Positions 8,776-18,200 of a stretch of DNA of 64,000 nucleotides are shown piece by piece (the stretch's first letter is position 1; every line of letters begins with the position of its first letter). The translations under genes and the position numbers were made by a program. The stretch covers positions 434,001-498,000 of the forward strand of contig NZ_CAMLSE010000001.1 of assembly GCF_946482605.1 (NCBI RefSeq). Direction: 5' to 3'. Below the pieces are notes generated by a model, which saw only the letters and a program-made list of their open reading frames with translations, was not told the DNA's origin and made no database searches. This DNA comes from an uncultured Dyadobacter sp. Its GTDB lineage: Bacteria; Bacteroidota; Bacteroidia; Cytophagales; Spirosomataceae.

Positions 8776-9267
8776 TTGGGCAGCACCTATTATTAGGTGA
8801 AGGATTTGATTCCACCGGCCGTACCGCTGCGTTGGAGTATCGTCGAACAGGAGAGTTACGTGCGTTGAGGCCGGGAGTTTTTTGAAGATCAAACACTTAG
8901 ATTCCATTCCTCGATTGAGGAAAGTATGGCCTCGTAGAAGGTAGATATTCTGCTATTTTCCGGCGTGGTTCAGTATCTCGAAAACGCCCACGATTCTCTG
9001 GAAAAAATCAAAAATTATGATTTCAAACACATTCTTATCGACCGCACTGCATTTATTCAGACCGACCGCCCTGACCGGCTGACACTCCAATTGGTGCCGC
9101 CGGAGATTTGCGAGGCGCATTACCCGGCCTGGTTTTTCAACGAAAGGCGGTTTCTCAAACATTTCGAAGGTTGTGACATCAAAATGGAGTTCGAATCATT
9201 TGTGGAAGGCGAGCAGGAAATTGAGATCGACCATGTGAAATCGGGCTACGACAAAGGTTTTTCCTGA
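8776..9267 (+). pseudogene. TIGR04325-family methyltransferase remnant with three in-frame stop codons
   Basis: Read in a single frame, this region follows the C-terminal two thirds of the TIGR04325 putative methyltransferase family: LGSTYY, KDLIPPAVPLRWSIVEQESYV, FFEDQTLRFHSSIEES, KVDILLFSGVVQYLENA, ILIDRTAF, LQLVPPEICEAHYPAWFF and a tail ending SGYDKGFS. Stops interrupt it at 8794 (TAG), 8866 (TGA) and 8935 (TAG), each in place of one residue, with no frameshift between 8776 and 9267. Upstream of 8776 the frame changes and similarity fades, so the N-terminal part is lost or shifted. Only the last 100 codons (from GTG 8965) are open. Relatives sit in O-antigen and capsule loci, which fits the nearby WxcM-like gene. 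Confidence 0.8.
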
Positions 9268-9579
9268 TCAGACGCTGAGCAGTACCTTGTTTGCTTTGCC
9301 TGCTAAGGATTTTATTATCCAGACGGGTGCGAATGGCGCTGAGTAGATCTTTGAATTGGATAGTCATGATAGTGTGTAACACTTGTCGATTTGAGTGAGA
9401 ATTACCTTCGATGGACTATGCAATTTGATGGGGCGGACAGGAACATTAACATGATTGGTTTAGCTGGGAGGCCAGACAGACCTGATTCATTGAAGGATTA
9501 GTCGCCTTTACAAGGAAGCAATAGTGGGTTCGATTTGGTTTTGATTTGACCAAGCTAAACAACCATTTTATTCAATCAC

Positions 9580-9625
9580 ACGGTAGTGGTTCGGCTAGGT
9601 CGTTACAGACTTTAGCGATAAATTT
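9580..9625 (-). repeat. 46-bp repeat, copy 1, apparently the 3' end of a decayed gene
   Basis: 37 of 46 positions match 35502-35547 in the same orientation. Read on the minus strand both copies translate colinearly: KFIAKVCNDLAEPLP here and KFIAKICHDLVKPPP there. Each reaches a stop two codons later. The substitutions are conservative or silent, as expected for homologous coding ends. The family is not recognised. Confidence 0.65.
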
Positions 9626-9680
9626 GCATGCGGTTGTAGCCAACAAGTCTAGGTGAGCAATTCGGTGAGCAGATCTTCTT

Positions 9681-9760
9681 CGACTCTCTGCATCTCCACT
9701 GATTGAAAAATCAAATCTTTCAAAAGCCCGTAAAATCAATTTGCGGGCTTTTGCTTTTTT
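9681..9760 (+). repeat. tRNA/tmRNA-3'-end-like sequence plus hairpin terminator, copy 1
   Basis: CTGCATCTCCACT (9688-9700) resembles the 3' acceptor end of a tmRNA or tRNA. About 20 nt later comes a perfect 10-bp stem, CAAAAGCCCG (9721-9730) with CGGGCTTTTG (9744-9753), then a T-rich run to 9760. The same two parts with the same spacing occur at 31598-31662. No complete tRNA or tmRNA body precedes it. Confidence 0.6.
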
Positions 9761-10108
9761 CCGCCATTCCGGATTCAGACGCGAGGGACGAATTCGGCTG
9801 GAATGAATGTTATTGGTTTTTAAGTGCGAAACTAGGGAGTCTGACTTGGGTGAGGGTTTGGTGGGAGAAAAATGGATCAAAATTAAACGTCAAAAACGGA
9901 CATCGCTTCTCGGATTCCTTTATTTGTATCTAAGAAGAATTCCTCCCTACTCAACTTCACTTTTGAGGGCGAACTGTTCACATCGGTTGGCTTGTGCGTT
10001 CACAAAAAGTCATTAAAGTGTAACATCGGCCATGCAACACTTGAGTTTAGCATACATCTTTCATTGTGATTACGCAATGACTCATTCAAATGTCTATAAT
10101 TTATCCAT

Positions 10109-11152
10109 ATGCTTTGTGTTCAACGTCCCGTTCTAATCTGTTTCTTCCTACTCTTTGGTATAAATGTATTCACAAGCGCTCAGGACGATCTTCTTTCGAC
10201 AGCGGCTATGCAGAAAGATTTTCAGTTCATTCGAGAACAACTGTTTAACGTACATGCCAATCCGTTTTCGCAACTAACGAGGGAAAGGTATGAGGCATAC
10301 CTGGATTCGCTGGAGACCGGCTTAAACCAGCCGTTGCCGGTTGCTAACTTTCAGCTCAAGGCGAGCCTTGCTTTGATACCGCTCGGAGATGAGCACGCAG
10401 CGATATCCATTCGAAATGCGAACGCGCAGAAAAAAGCTCCGAGCTGGGCCGATAGTGTGGCCACCAACATATCTTATCAGCGGCTGGGTAACATCGGTTA
10501 TATTTTTGCACGTTCCTTTGCGACAAGAGGAAGCAAGGATTTGCCTGTCTATGAGCGTTGTATCGACAGCATTTTTGTAGTAATCCGTCGTGATGGAGTT
10601 ACGCGGCTTGCGATTGATGTAAGTAGCAATGACGGCGGAGCATCCGCGGTAGGCAATATGATCATCAAGCACATCTTCCAAAAACCTTACAGGAATTATT
10701 CCATGAGTTGGAAGCGCAGCGAAGCATATCTGGCCAAACTGACTTCATGGGGATTCAAGGATGAGACTTATCGAAAAGCCGCACCTGGTGAAATACTGCA
10801 CTTCCCCTCCGGAACAGTTGTTCCGGGCAAGGTACCCCATTCATTTAAAGGAAAAGTGATTGTCATCATCGGCCCGGAGACGTTTTCCAGTGCGATCATG
10901 TTCGCAACACTCGTGCAAGATAATAACATGGCGACATTAGCCGGAGAGTCCCCTTTGAACGGTCACCCGACCCATTTTGGAGAAATGTACTCGACCGCTC
11001 TTCCCAATAGCCAACTGGAATTACGTTTTGGAGTCAAAGAATGGGTGCGGCCTGCCGGACGTGGTCATGAGAATAAACTGGTGCCAGATATTCCATGCAA
11101 ACTGCCAATCAATGGAGACCGCATGAGAGTTGTTAAACAGCTTGAATGGTAG
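10109..11152 (+). CDS. Secreted S41-family (C-terminal-processing-like) peptidase
   Basis: 347 residues from ATG 10109. The signal peptide (residues 1-24) ends in FTSAQD. A helical N-terminal segment (about 28-95) precedes the S41 catalytic domain: strand-turn GYIFARSF, the oxyanion-side segment LAIDVSSNDGG, and the nucleophile motif GPETFSSAIMFATLV near residue 259, followed by GESPLNGHP. No PDZ domain is obvious, so this is the short, IRBP/tricorn-like Bacteroidota form rather than a CtpA-type protease. It is expected in the periplasm or outside the cell. Its substrate is unknown and it has no evident operon partner; the next gene starts 187 nt downstream. Confidence 0.85.
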   Translation: MLCVQRPVLICFFLLFGINVFTSAQDDLLSTAAMQKDFQFIREQLFNVHANPFSQLTRERYEAYLDSLETGLNQPLPVANFQLKASLALIPLGDEHAAISIRNANAQKKAPSWADSVATNISYQRLGNIGYIFARSFATRGSKDLPVYERCIDSIFVVIRRDGVTRLAIDVSSNDGGASAVGNMIIKHIFQKPYRNYSMSWKRSEAYLAKLTSWGFKDETYRKAAPGEILHFPSGTVVPGKVPHSFKGKVIVIIGPETFSSAIMFATLVQDNNMATLAGESPLNGHPTHFGEMYSTALPNSQLELRFGVKEWVRPAGRGHENKLVPDIPCKLPINGDRMRVVKQLEW

Positions 11153-11339
11153 GATTTGCTGAATGGGGGTCATTGCCTCCGATTATTCGATCTGATCCCT
11201 CCAAATAATCCGGTGGTATTCCTGTACTTCAATCTTAGGAACTGTTATTCCGTTTCTGATCACGCATTTTATGTTTTTGAAAAAAGTTAGAATCAAATGC
11301 TTACCTTGACGTATTCCTAAACATCCCAAATGCCTGCCT

Positions 11340-11555
11340 ATGTTAAGCGATAAAACGATGTACGGCCTGATTGTGCTTGTCTACTGTTGTCTTTTACTGG
11401 CACATCTTTGGCCGTTTCTATCTCAGAGATGGGTTGCGTATTCCCAAGGCAAATCGGTCGGTGAGGTTCCCAGGCCGGCCAAAAGCAAACTTCTCACAGG
11501 CAGCTTGGCATTTCTGAGCGGAGTACTATGGATTTGGCTTTATTTCAAACACTGA
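11340..11555 (+). CDS. Small two-helix membrane protein, unknown
   Basis: 71 residues with two hydrophobic segments (MYGLIVLVYCCLLLAHLW and LLTGSLAFLSGVLWIWLYF) joined by a polar, basic loop (GEVPRPAKSK). It is 30 nt upstream of the alpha/beta hydrolase start at 11586, so the two may be co-transcribed. Composition and the clean ATG make it likely to be real, but no family is recognised. Confidence 0.6.
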   Translation: MLSDKTMYGLIVLVYCCLLLAHLWPFLSQRWVAYSQGKSVGEVPRPAKSKLLTGSLAFLSGVLWIWLYFKH

Positions 11556-11585
11556 TTTTTGTCGCTTATTACATCCTCTATATTT

Positions 11586-13055
11586 ATGAAAGTTAAATGC
11601 CTGATCTACGAAACAGTCATTGCATTCATTAGCTGTATAGGGTTGGCACATTCGCAGCCTTCCGGGACGACAACCAAAAATATAGATTTTCAAGTATTAA
11701 AGTTCAAGCCATCTACAGGGGACAGCGTCTCTTACGAGTACGGGTTTCTGAAAGTGCCTGAAAATCGCAGTGACGCTAATACCCATGACATCGAGCTTGC
11801 TGTGTTAAGGTTAAAAGCCCAAAAGCCGACCACACACTCTCCAATCTTATTTTTGTCCGGCGGGCCGGGCGAGTCCGCAATCAGCTACATTCAGGAAGAG
11901 TATTTTCAAACACTTATTTTCGACCTCCAACAGGATCATGACATCATTCTGCTCGACCAGCGCGGTTCCGGCAGGTCTAAGCCCAGTTTAGGTTTTCCTT
12001 TACCGGCGGCGGATAACAAGAATATTTTCTTGAATGAAAAGCGCGCCATAGAGCTTCACAATGAGGCTGCCGCGATCGGGCTTGCTGATTTCAAGAAAAG
12101 GGGCATCGATATCAGAGGGTATAATACCATTCAAAATGCCGAAGACCTGGATGATTTGCGGGTTGCATTGAAAATCGAGAAAATCAATCTGCTTGCATTC
12201 AGTTACGGTACTCACCTAGCACTTGCTCTCGCCAGGAAGCACGCATCTTCCATTGATCAGATGATTTTAATAGGCACTTCTGGGCCAAATCACATGCATC
12301 ACCTGCCATTTAATTATGACAAACAGTTAGCCAGCATCTCTGCTTTGGCATTGCGGGATTCTGCGATCAATGGCCAGGTACCTGATATGATGAAGCTTCT
12401 GAAAAGCCAGCTGGCAAAACTTGCTGCTAACCCCATTGTGATTCCAATTAAAGACCAGAAATCAAAAAGGGTAGTGCAAGTCCCAATCGGAAAATTCGGA
12501 CTTCAGTTGATCCTCAGATTAGATGCAGGCGACAGTAACGACTTTATTTATTTCCCAGCGATGCTCTATGGAATGGAGCACGGCGACTACCGGATATTGC
12601 AGCGGTACGTCGAGAGGCGCTACAATCAGTTTAACGGGGGATTCGGTTCCGGAATATCTGCTATGCGCCAGGCATCAGGAGCGACCGCCGGGAGGTATGT
12701 GCAAATCATGGATCAGGGGAAAACCGCGATCCTGGGAAACAGCATGAATATTCCGGACATCTTTGGAGGCTGGCAAAATATCGATGTCGGAGATGCTTTT
12801 CGCGCATTATTTAAATGCGATGTGCCGACATTGTTTGTCAGCGGCACACTGGATAGCAATACGCCGGTTTCAAATGTGGAAGAATTGCTCCCATGGTTTA
12901 CTAAGGGCCGGCAGCTAACCGTAGAAAATGCAGGGCATGAAGATATGTTGCCCAACGCCGAAGTTCAACATGAGATCAAGCGATTCTTTCGAAAACTGGA
13001 AGTATCGAAAGGATCTATTTCACTTTCCAAACCCCGTTTCGTTTCATTCTTTTAA
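11586..13055 (+). CDS. Secreted alpha/beta hydrolase, tripeptidyl/proline aminopeptidase-like
   Basis: 489 residues from ATG 11586; a TTG nine codons earlier would bury the signal peptide (MKVKCLIYETVIAFISCIG, cut near AHSQ). Oxyanion motif LSGGPGES, strand LLDQRGSGRS, nucleophile elbow LLAFSYGTHLALAL, and a C-terminal TAP-like segment with the acid in FVSGTLDSNTP and the catalytic His in NAGHEDML. These place it with the peptidase S33 / TAP family, which release N-terminal residues or short peptides, usually in the periplasm. With the S41 peptidase upstream it suggests peptide scavenging; that link is inference. Confidence 0.87.
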   Translation: MKVKCLIYETVIAFISCIGLAHSQPSGTTTKNIDFQVLKFKPSTGDSVSYEYGFLKVPENRSDANTHDIELAVLRLKAQKPTTHSPILFLSGGPGESAISYIQEEYFQTLIFDLQQDHDIILLDQRGSGRSKPSLGFPLPAADNKNIFLNEKRAIELHNEAAAIGLADFKKRGIDIRGYNTIQNAEDLDDLRVALKIEKINLLAFSYGTHLALALARKHASSIDQMILIGTSGPNHMHHLPFNYDKQLASISALALRDSAINGQVPDMMKLLKSQLAKLAANPIVIPIKDQKSKRVVQVPIGKFGLQLILRLDAGDSNDFIYFPAMLYGMEHGDYRILQRYVERRYNQFNGGFGSGISAMRQASGATAGRYVQIMDQGKTAILGNSMNIPDIFGGWQNIDVGDAFRALFKCDVPTLFVSGTLDSNTPVSNVEELLPWFTKGRQLTVENAGHEDMLPNAEVQHEIKRFFRKLEVSKGSISLSKPRFVSFF

Positions 13056-13107
13056 AGTGATGCGTCAATGTCTGAGAACATAACCAGCAATAGGTAAGAC
13101 ACACTGT

Positions 13108-13131
13108 TTCTTAGGCAGATCTGCCGAGAAT
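13108..13131. promoter_or_regulatory. Palindrome upstream of the PUL sigma-factor gene
   Basis: GGCAGATCTGCC (13114-13125) is a perfect 12-bp palindrome, weakly extended by TTCT/GAGAA flanks. It lies about 165 bp before the sigma gene in an otherwise featureless 240-bp gap. It could be an operator; no regulator can be assigned. Confidence 0.3.
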
Positions 13132-13295
13132 GCCTGGCTGCCAATCACGAACAACCTTCCGATCCTGACCGTCTGCATTGCTGCGAATATTTGCGTTGTT
13201 CGATAGTAAGTATTATAAAAATTACAAGAAAAAACATAGTAGTTAAGGGCAATTCCCGCTTTTGACCGTCAAACTCTCTGATAGCGGAAAAAGAT

Positions 13296-13874
13296 TTGCA
13301 ACGGGATATCGACATATGGAATGCGTTTCGGTCGGGGGACAAAGGCGCCTTTGCGACAATTTATGCGTTGCATTTCGACGCATTGTATTCCTATGGCAAG
13401 CGTTTTATCGCCGATGAAACCCGTGTGGAGGACGCCATTCAAGACCTTTTTATCAACCTTTGGCGCAGTCACGCCAACGTGTCCCCGGTAGATAATATCA
13501 AGTTCTATCTCTTCCGCAGCCTCCGCCGGGACATCTACCGCATCACCGAAAAGGAGAAGAATTTCCCGAAAGTGGAGCTGGACGCTTTCCTGCACGAGTA
13601 CGACCATCCCGGCGAGGAGCATAGCATTCACGACGACGAAAAAGAGCTCGCCCAAAAGCTCGCAGCGGTGCTTCAAAACCTCCCCAAACGCCAGCTGGAA
13701 GCGATCACACTACGCTATTATGAAAATTTCAGCATCAGCGAGATCGCCGAAATTATGGACGTTTCCGATAAGACGGTCCGCAACACGCTCCACAATTCCC
13801 TGACCTTGCTCCGCAAGAATTCCCGCCTTTTCTATACGGTCTTCGAATTGGCGCTGGCGTTTATCTGGCATTGA
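13296..13874 (+). CDS. ECF RNA polymerase sigma factor (FecI-like) of the PUL
   Basis: 192 residues from TTG 13296; the frame is open upstream through AEKDL, so a slightly earlier non-ATG start is possible. Region 2: HFDALYSYGKRFI, VEDAIQDLFINLW, KFYLFRSLRRDIYR. Region 4: LPKRQLEAITLRYYENFSIS, EIAEIMDVSDKTVRNTLH. It is followed 113 bp later by a FecR anti-sigma gene and then by a SusC gene with an STN domain, the standard trans-envelope signalling arrangement. The sigma would be released when the transporter is occupied by its glycan and would then transcribe the SusCD operon. Confidence 0.92.
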   Translation: MQRDIDIWNAFRSGDKGAFATIYALHFDALYSYGKRFIADETRVEDAIQDLFINLWRSHANVSPVDNIKFYLFRSLRRDIYRITEKEKNFPKVELDAFLHEYDHPGEEHSIHDDEKELAQKLAAVLQNLPKRQLEAITLRYYENFSISEIAEIMDVSDKTVRNTLHNSLTLLRKNSRLFYTVFELALAFIWH

Positions 13875-13987
13875 TGCCGCGTTTCCGCACGCTCAGCCGT
13901 ATTTATCAGCTTTTTAGAAAAAATATTAAAATTCTTTGGGTCAACCAGGATTAAGCCTCCTTTGTATGTATATAATGCAAAAGTGAG

Positions 13988-15070
13988 ATGGCGAACAATT
14001 ACGGTGACTTCAAGGCTGAGGATTTTTTAAGGGACGATCGCTTCCGCCGTTGGATGGCTTCCGGCGGGGAGGAAGAGGCCGGTTTCTGGGCGGATTTTCA
14101 GCAGCAATATCCTCATCGATCCGGTGAGCTCAGGCTGGCGCGGTCGCTGTGGGCGTCGCTGCACGGAATGCGCGAGCAGCCGGAGCCGGGGCTTCGCGAA
14201 AAAGTGTGGGCGAATGTGGCCGGAGCGGTGGACGAGGCCGGGCCGGAAATGGTGGCCGAACGCCCCGCGCGGCCATTATACCGCTGGTGGATGGCTGCTG
14301 CGGCGATATTGATCGCGGGCGGGCTTGCTTGGAATTTTCGCGGGACGTTTAGAGGCGAACCGTTAGTGTACCGCGAGCAGGTTGGCGTAGCCAGCGTTCC
14401 GTTGAAGGAAGAAATCAATGCAAGCGCCAAACAGCAGACCATCCGGCTCGCCGATGGCTCCACGGTGCAGCTGAAACCCGGCAGTAAGCTCAGCTATTCC
14501 AATTTTTCCGGCAATGAAAGGGTGGTATACCTCGACGGCGAGGGCTATTTCGATGTGGCCAAAAATCCCGCTAAACCATTCATCGTATATGCCGGGCGCA
14601 TTGTTGTGCAAGTGGTGGGTACCAGCTTTCGTGTGACTTCCAACACGGGCAAAACCAAAAGCCAGGTGGCGGTGACGTCGGGTAAGGTCAAGGTGTTTGC
14701 GGCGGGGAAGGCAGGGAAAGGTAACGAACCCGTGTTCCTCATTCCGAACCAGCAGGTGGTGTTCGATGCAAACACCCAGGCATTTGCCAAAGGCCTTGTA
14801 GATCAGCCCGTTCAGGTGAGCGGTACGGGCCAGACAAAGGAGTTTTTCTTTGACAATACCTCCGTGGAAAATGTGCTTCATACCATTGAAACGGCTTATG
14901 GCGTAACGATCCGCCACGATAATGCGGCCTTTGCGTCGTGCAAGCTCACCGCGCCGCTGGGCGATATGCCGATGTTTCGTAAGCTGGACATTATCTGCCA
15001 GACGGTAGGCGCTACCTATGAAGTATTCGGGACTGAAATCGTCATTACAGGAGGCGCTTGCGACCTCTGA
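13988..15070 (+). CDS. FecR-family anti-sigma factor
   Basis: 360 residues from ATG 13988. The cytoplasmic N-terminal part (about 1-95) binds the sigma factor; one membrane helix follows (WWMAAAAILIAGGLAW, about 96-111). The periplasmic FecR domain has KQQTIRLADGSTVQLKPGSK, GEGYFDVAKNPAKPFIVYA and VVGTSFRV, then a C-terminal STN-like domain (FFDNTSVENVLHTIETAYG). It relays the occupancy of the STN-bearing SusC encoded next to the sigma encoded upstream. The local GC content is clearly higher than in the first 10 kb. Confidence 0.93.
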   Translation: MANNYGDFKAEDFLRDDRFRRWMASGGEEEAGFWADFQQQYPHRSGELRLARSLWASLHGMREQPEPGLREKVWANVAGAVDEAGPEMVAERPARPLYRWWMAAAAILIAGGLAWNFRGTFRGEPLVYREQVGVASVPLKEEINASAKQQTIRLADGSTVQLKPGSKLSYSNFSGNERVVYLDGEGYFDVAKNPAKPFIVYAGRIVVQVVGTSFRVTSNTGKTKSQVAVTSGKVKVFAAGKAGKGNEPVFLIPNQQVVFDANTQAFAKGLVDQPVQVSGTGQTKEFFFDNTSVENVLHTIETAYGVTIRHDNAAFASCKLTAPLGDMPMFRKLDIICQTVGATYEVFGTEIVITGGACDL

Positions 15071-15207
15071 CCACGCTAAACTAAAATTCAACCCAAGAAC
15101 CCCAGCACCATGACCAGACATTAGCCCCATTTAACCCAAAAAACAAAAAACCGGAAGCGCTGCCACGCGTCCGGTCCTGAATGATTCCCCACCATCGCGA
15201 AATGACT

Positions 15208-15236
15208 TTCCTGCCAGGCAATGCCCGCGGCAGGAA
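15208..15236 (+). promoter_or_regulatory. Hairpin in the untranslated leader of susC
   Basis: The 220-bp gap between the anti-sigma and SusC genes holds a perfect 8-bp stem, TTCCTGCC (15208-15215) and GGCAGGAA (15229-15236), and a weaker ACCGGA/TCCGGT pair at 15150-15176. A five-codon mini-frame ATG ACC AGA CAT TAG lies at 15110-15124. Such long structured leaders are common before SusC genes and may serve post-transcriptional control. Confidence 0.4.
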
Positions 15237-15290
15237 CCGGGAATCCTATGTTCCATTTCAAAACATTTAAAACAAAACACGGGTAAAAAT

Positions 15291-18200
15291 ATGCAAAAGT
15301 TTTTCAACACGGTCCCCAAACCGTTGCACATCATGAAAATACTAGGTGTTCCCATAGTCATCCTCCTTTCGCTGGCGACGCTCGCCTTTGCCAGCGACGG
15401 AAGTGCGCAGGATTTGATGAAAAGAACCGTGACGGCGCAGTTCAGCAATCGCGAGATCGCGAAGGCGCTGACGATGATCGGGCACAAGGCCAATGTGAAA
15501 TTTACCTACCTCCCCGGCATTTTCCCGCCGGACGCGAAGGTATCGGTGAAAGTAAAGAACGAATCGCTCGAAAACGTGCTCCGCGACCTTTTGGAGCCTT
15601 ATAACATTGGTTACCAGACGAGCGGGGAGTTTATCATTCTCCGGAAAAACAGCTCCGGCGCCAAGCCTGGCCCGAAAGACGAAGCCCGTGTGCACCAGGA
15701 TATTACCGTAAGCGGCAAAGTGACCGACGATAAAGGTGAGGCCCTGCCAGGCGTGAGCATTATCCTCAAAGGCACCCAGCGCGGCACGGTGACGGACGTG
15801 GACGGCGGCTTTACATTCAATATCCCCGACCAGTCGGCGGTGCTGGTATTCAGCTACGTGGGTTATTCGCAGAAAGAGGTGACCGTAGGCAGTCAGACGA
15901 CTTTCAATGTGCAGCTTGCCAATGATAACAAGGTGCTGGAAGAGGTGGTGGTGGTGGGTTATGGGGCTATCAAGAAAGCGGATGTGACGGGCGCGATCGC
16001 TTCGGTGGACAATACTAAAATCGCCCGCGCGGCCACGCCCGACGCTACCGGTGCATTGCAGGGACAAATGCCGGGTGTGGTGGTGGTGAAGAATGTGGGC
16101 AAGCCGGGGAGCGGTTATAATATCAATATCCGAGGTATCAGCTCCATCGGCGGCTCCAATTCGCCCCTGTACGTGATCGACGGCATTCCCTCGACGGCAG
16201 GTATCAATGAGCTGAACCCGGCCGACATCGAGAAGATCGATATTTTGAAAGATGCTTCCGCCACGGCCATTTACGGCTCGCGCGGCGCGAAAGGGGTAGT
16301 GATCGTAACGACCAAACGCGGTAAATCGGGCAAAACGACCATTTCCTATGACGCCTATGCAGGGGTACGCACACCCACGCATCTGCCCGAGATGTTCGAC
16401 GGCCAGGAATATGTGGCATATCGCACCGAGATGTTTAAAGCGCAGGGAAAGGATGTTTCCAGGAACAATTCGGCCTTTTTCACACCCGACCAATGGCGGA
16501 ATATCGATGAAGGCAAGTTTACCGACTGGCCGAAGCTGATACTCAAAAACGGCCTGCAAATGAACCACAACATCACGGCCAGCGGCGGCGATGAGAAAAC
16601 CCGCTTCGCGATCAGCGCGGGGCTTTTGCAGGAAGACGGGAATGTGAAACCCGAAAGCTTCAAGCGCTACACGCTCCGCGGTAATGTAGACCGCCAGATT
16701 ACCGACAAATGGAAAGCAGGTTTGAATATTTATTTTTCCCAAAACCTGCAAAACCTCGGCAGCTCCGAAGCGCTGCGCTCGGCTTACCGCCTGCCGCCGA
16801 TGACCTACCCATACGACGAAACCGGCGCGCCCGCATTCCGCGTGTACACGACGAATGCAGTGACTAACCCGACGTTCGACCAGGAGAATGAGATCCGTCA
16901 GGTGCGCAATGCCCGCACGTTCGGGAATATTTTCGTGCAGTTCGAGCCGGTGAAAGGCGTGACTTTGAAATCGACGATTTCGCCGAATTACTCCACGGAG
17001 AGGAGCGGATTTTACTTTGGGCCGCTCTCCAAGCAAAGCCTCGGCGGCTCGGTACCGACCCAGGCCGGCAACGCCAGCAGCGAGCAGCTCACATGGGTTT
17101 GGGACAACCAAGCCACTTACGACCGGCAGTTCGGCGAGCACAAGCTCACCGCCACCATCGTGCAAAGCATGCAGAAAGACCGCATCGAAACCAGCAACAT
17201 TACCGTGGACGGCATTCCGTACAAATCGCTTTGGTACAACCTCGCCACGGGTGGCCGCGTGCTGGCTTATGGCTCGTCCTACACCAAAACCACGCTCGCT
17301 TCGGCTATGGGCCGGGTGAATTATAGTTTCAAAGATAAATACCTGCTCACCGCCACCGGCCGCTGGGATGGCTCTTCGCGCCTGGCGGAAGGCAACAAAT
17401 GGGGTTTCTTCCCGTCGGCTTCGGTTGCGTGGAGGCTTTCGGAGGAGCAGTTTATTAAACAAATACACCAGATCACCGACCTGAAACTGCGCGTGAGCTA
17501 CGGCGTGACCGGCAATGACCGCGTGAATGCCTATTCTACGCAGGCGGCATTGGGACAGACGTTCTATGATTTCGGCGGCAATTTCGCGCAAGGCTACGCG
17601 CCCAATCAGCTTCCGAACAAGAACCTGACCTGGGAAACGACGCGGGAAGTGAATGTCGGCCTGGATTTCGGGTTTTTCAATAACCGCATTACGGGTAGCG
17701 TGGATGTGTATAACCGATTGATCAACAATATCTTGCTGAGCCGCCAGCTGCCTGCGCCGTCGGGATGGGGGTCCATTATGGATAATGTGGGCAAGCTGCG
17801 GAACAGAGGTATCGAGCTGGGTATCAGTTCTATTAATGTAGTGGCAGGCAAGTTCCAATGGAAGACCGACATTGTTTTCGACTCCAACAAAAACCGCATC
17901 CTGGAACTGAACGGCGGCAAGAAGGACGACGTGGGCAACAGCCTGTTTATCGGCCAGCCGGTGCAGGTGAACTACAACTACGTATTCGACGGCATTTGGC
18001 AGACCGCCGAGGCCGAAGCCGCGAAAAAGTACAATCAAACGCCCGGCCAGATCCGTGTGAAAGACCTGGACGGCAACGGCGTGATCAATGCGGCCGACCG
18101 GCAGATCATCGGCAAGCGCGTTCCCAGCTGGACCGGTTCGCTTGGGAATACATTCCGCTACGGCAATTTCGACTTGTACATTCTCGTGTACACCCGCCGC

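Larger units (their letters stand above)
9268..10108. other. Gene-free stretch with repeat elements
   Basis: No supported gene. A 102-codon minus-strand frame (9572-9880) crosses a strong hairpin and shows protein-like conservation only in its last 26 codons, as described for the repeat at 9580-9625. The stretch also contains the tRNA-3'-like element and hairpin at 9681-9760. From 9880 to 10108 I see only AT-rich leader sequence for the peptidase gene. Confidence 0.5.

Noticed and set aside
8716..8907. 63-codon minus-strand frame
   Set aside because: Antisense to the methyltransferase remnant, which has a recognisable family on the plus strand.
8776..8964. Stop-codon recoding of the methyltransferase gene
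   Set aside because: Both TAG and TGA interrupt it, other genes in the window use these codons as normal stops, and the N-terminus is also lost, so decay is simpler.
9703..9933. 76-codon plus-strand frame
   Set aside because: Runs through the hairpin terminator at 9721-9753 and has no protein motif.
13930..13966. Promoter before the FecR gene
   Set aside because: A TTTG and a later CTCCTTTG have a roughly fitting spacing, but the minus-7 match is only five or six of eight, so it is not listed as a feature.
14363..15130. 255-codon minus-strand frame opposite the FecR gene
   Set aside because: Composition is that of an antisense shadow, and the FecR domains are clear on the plus strand.
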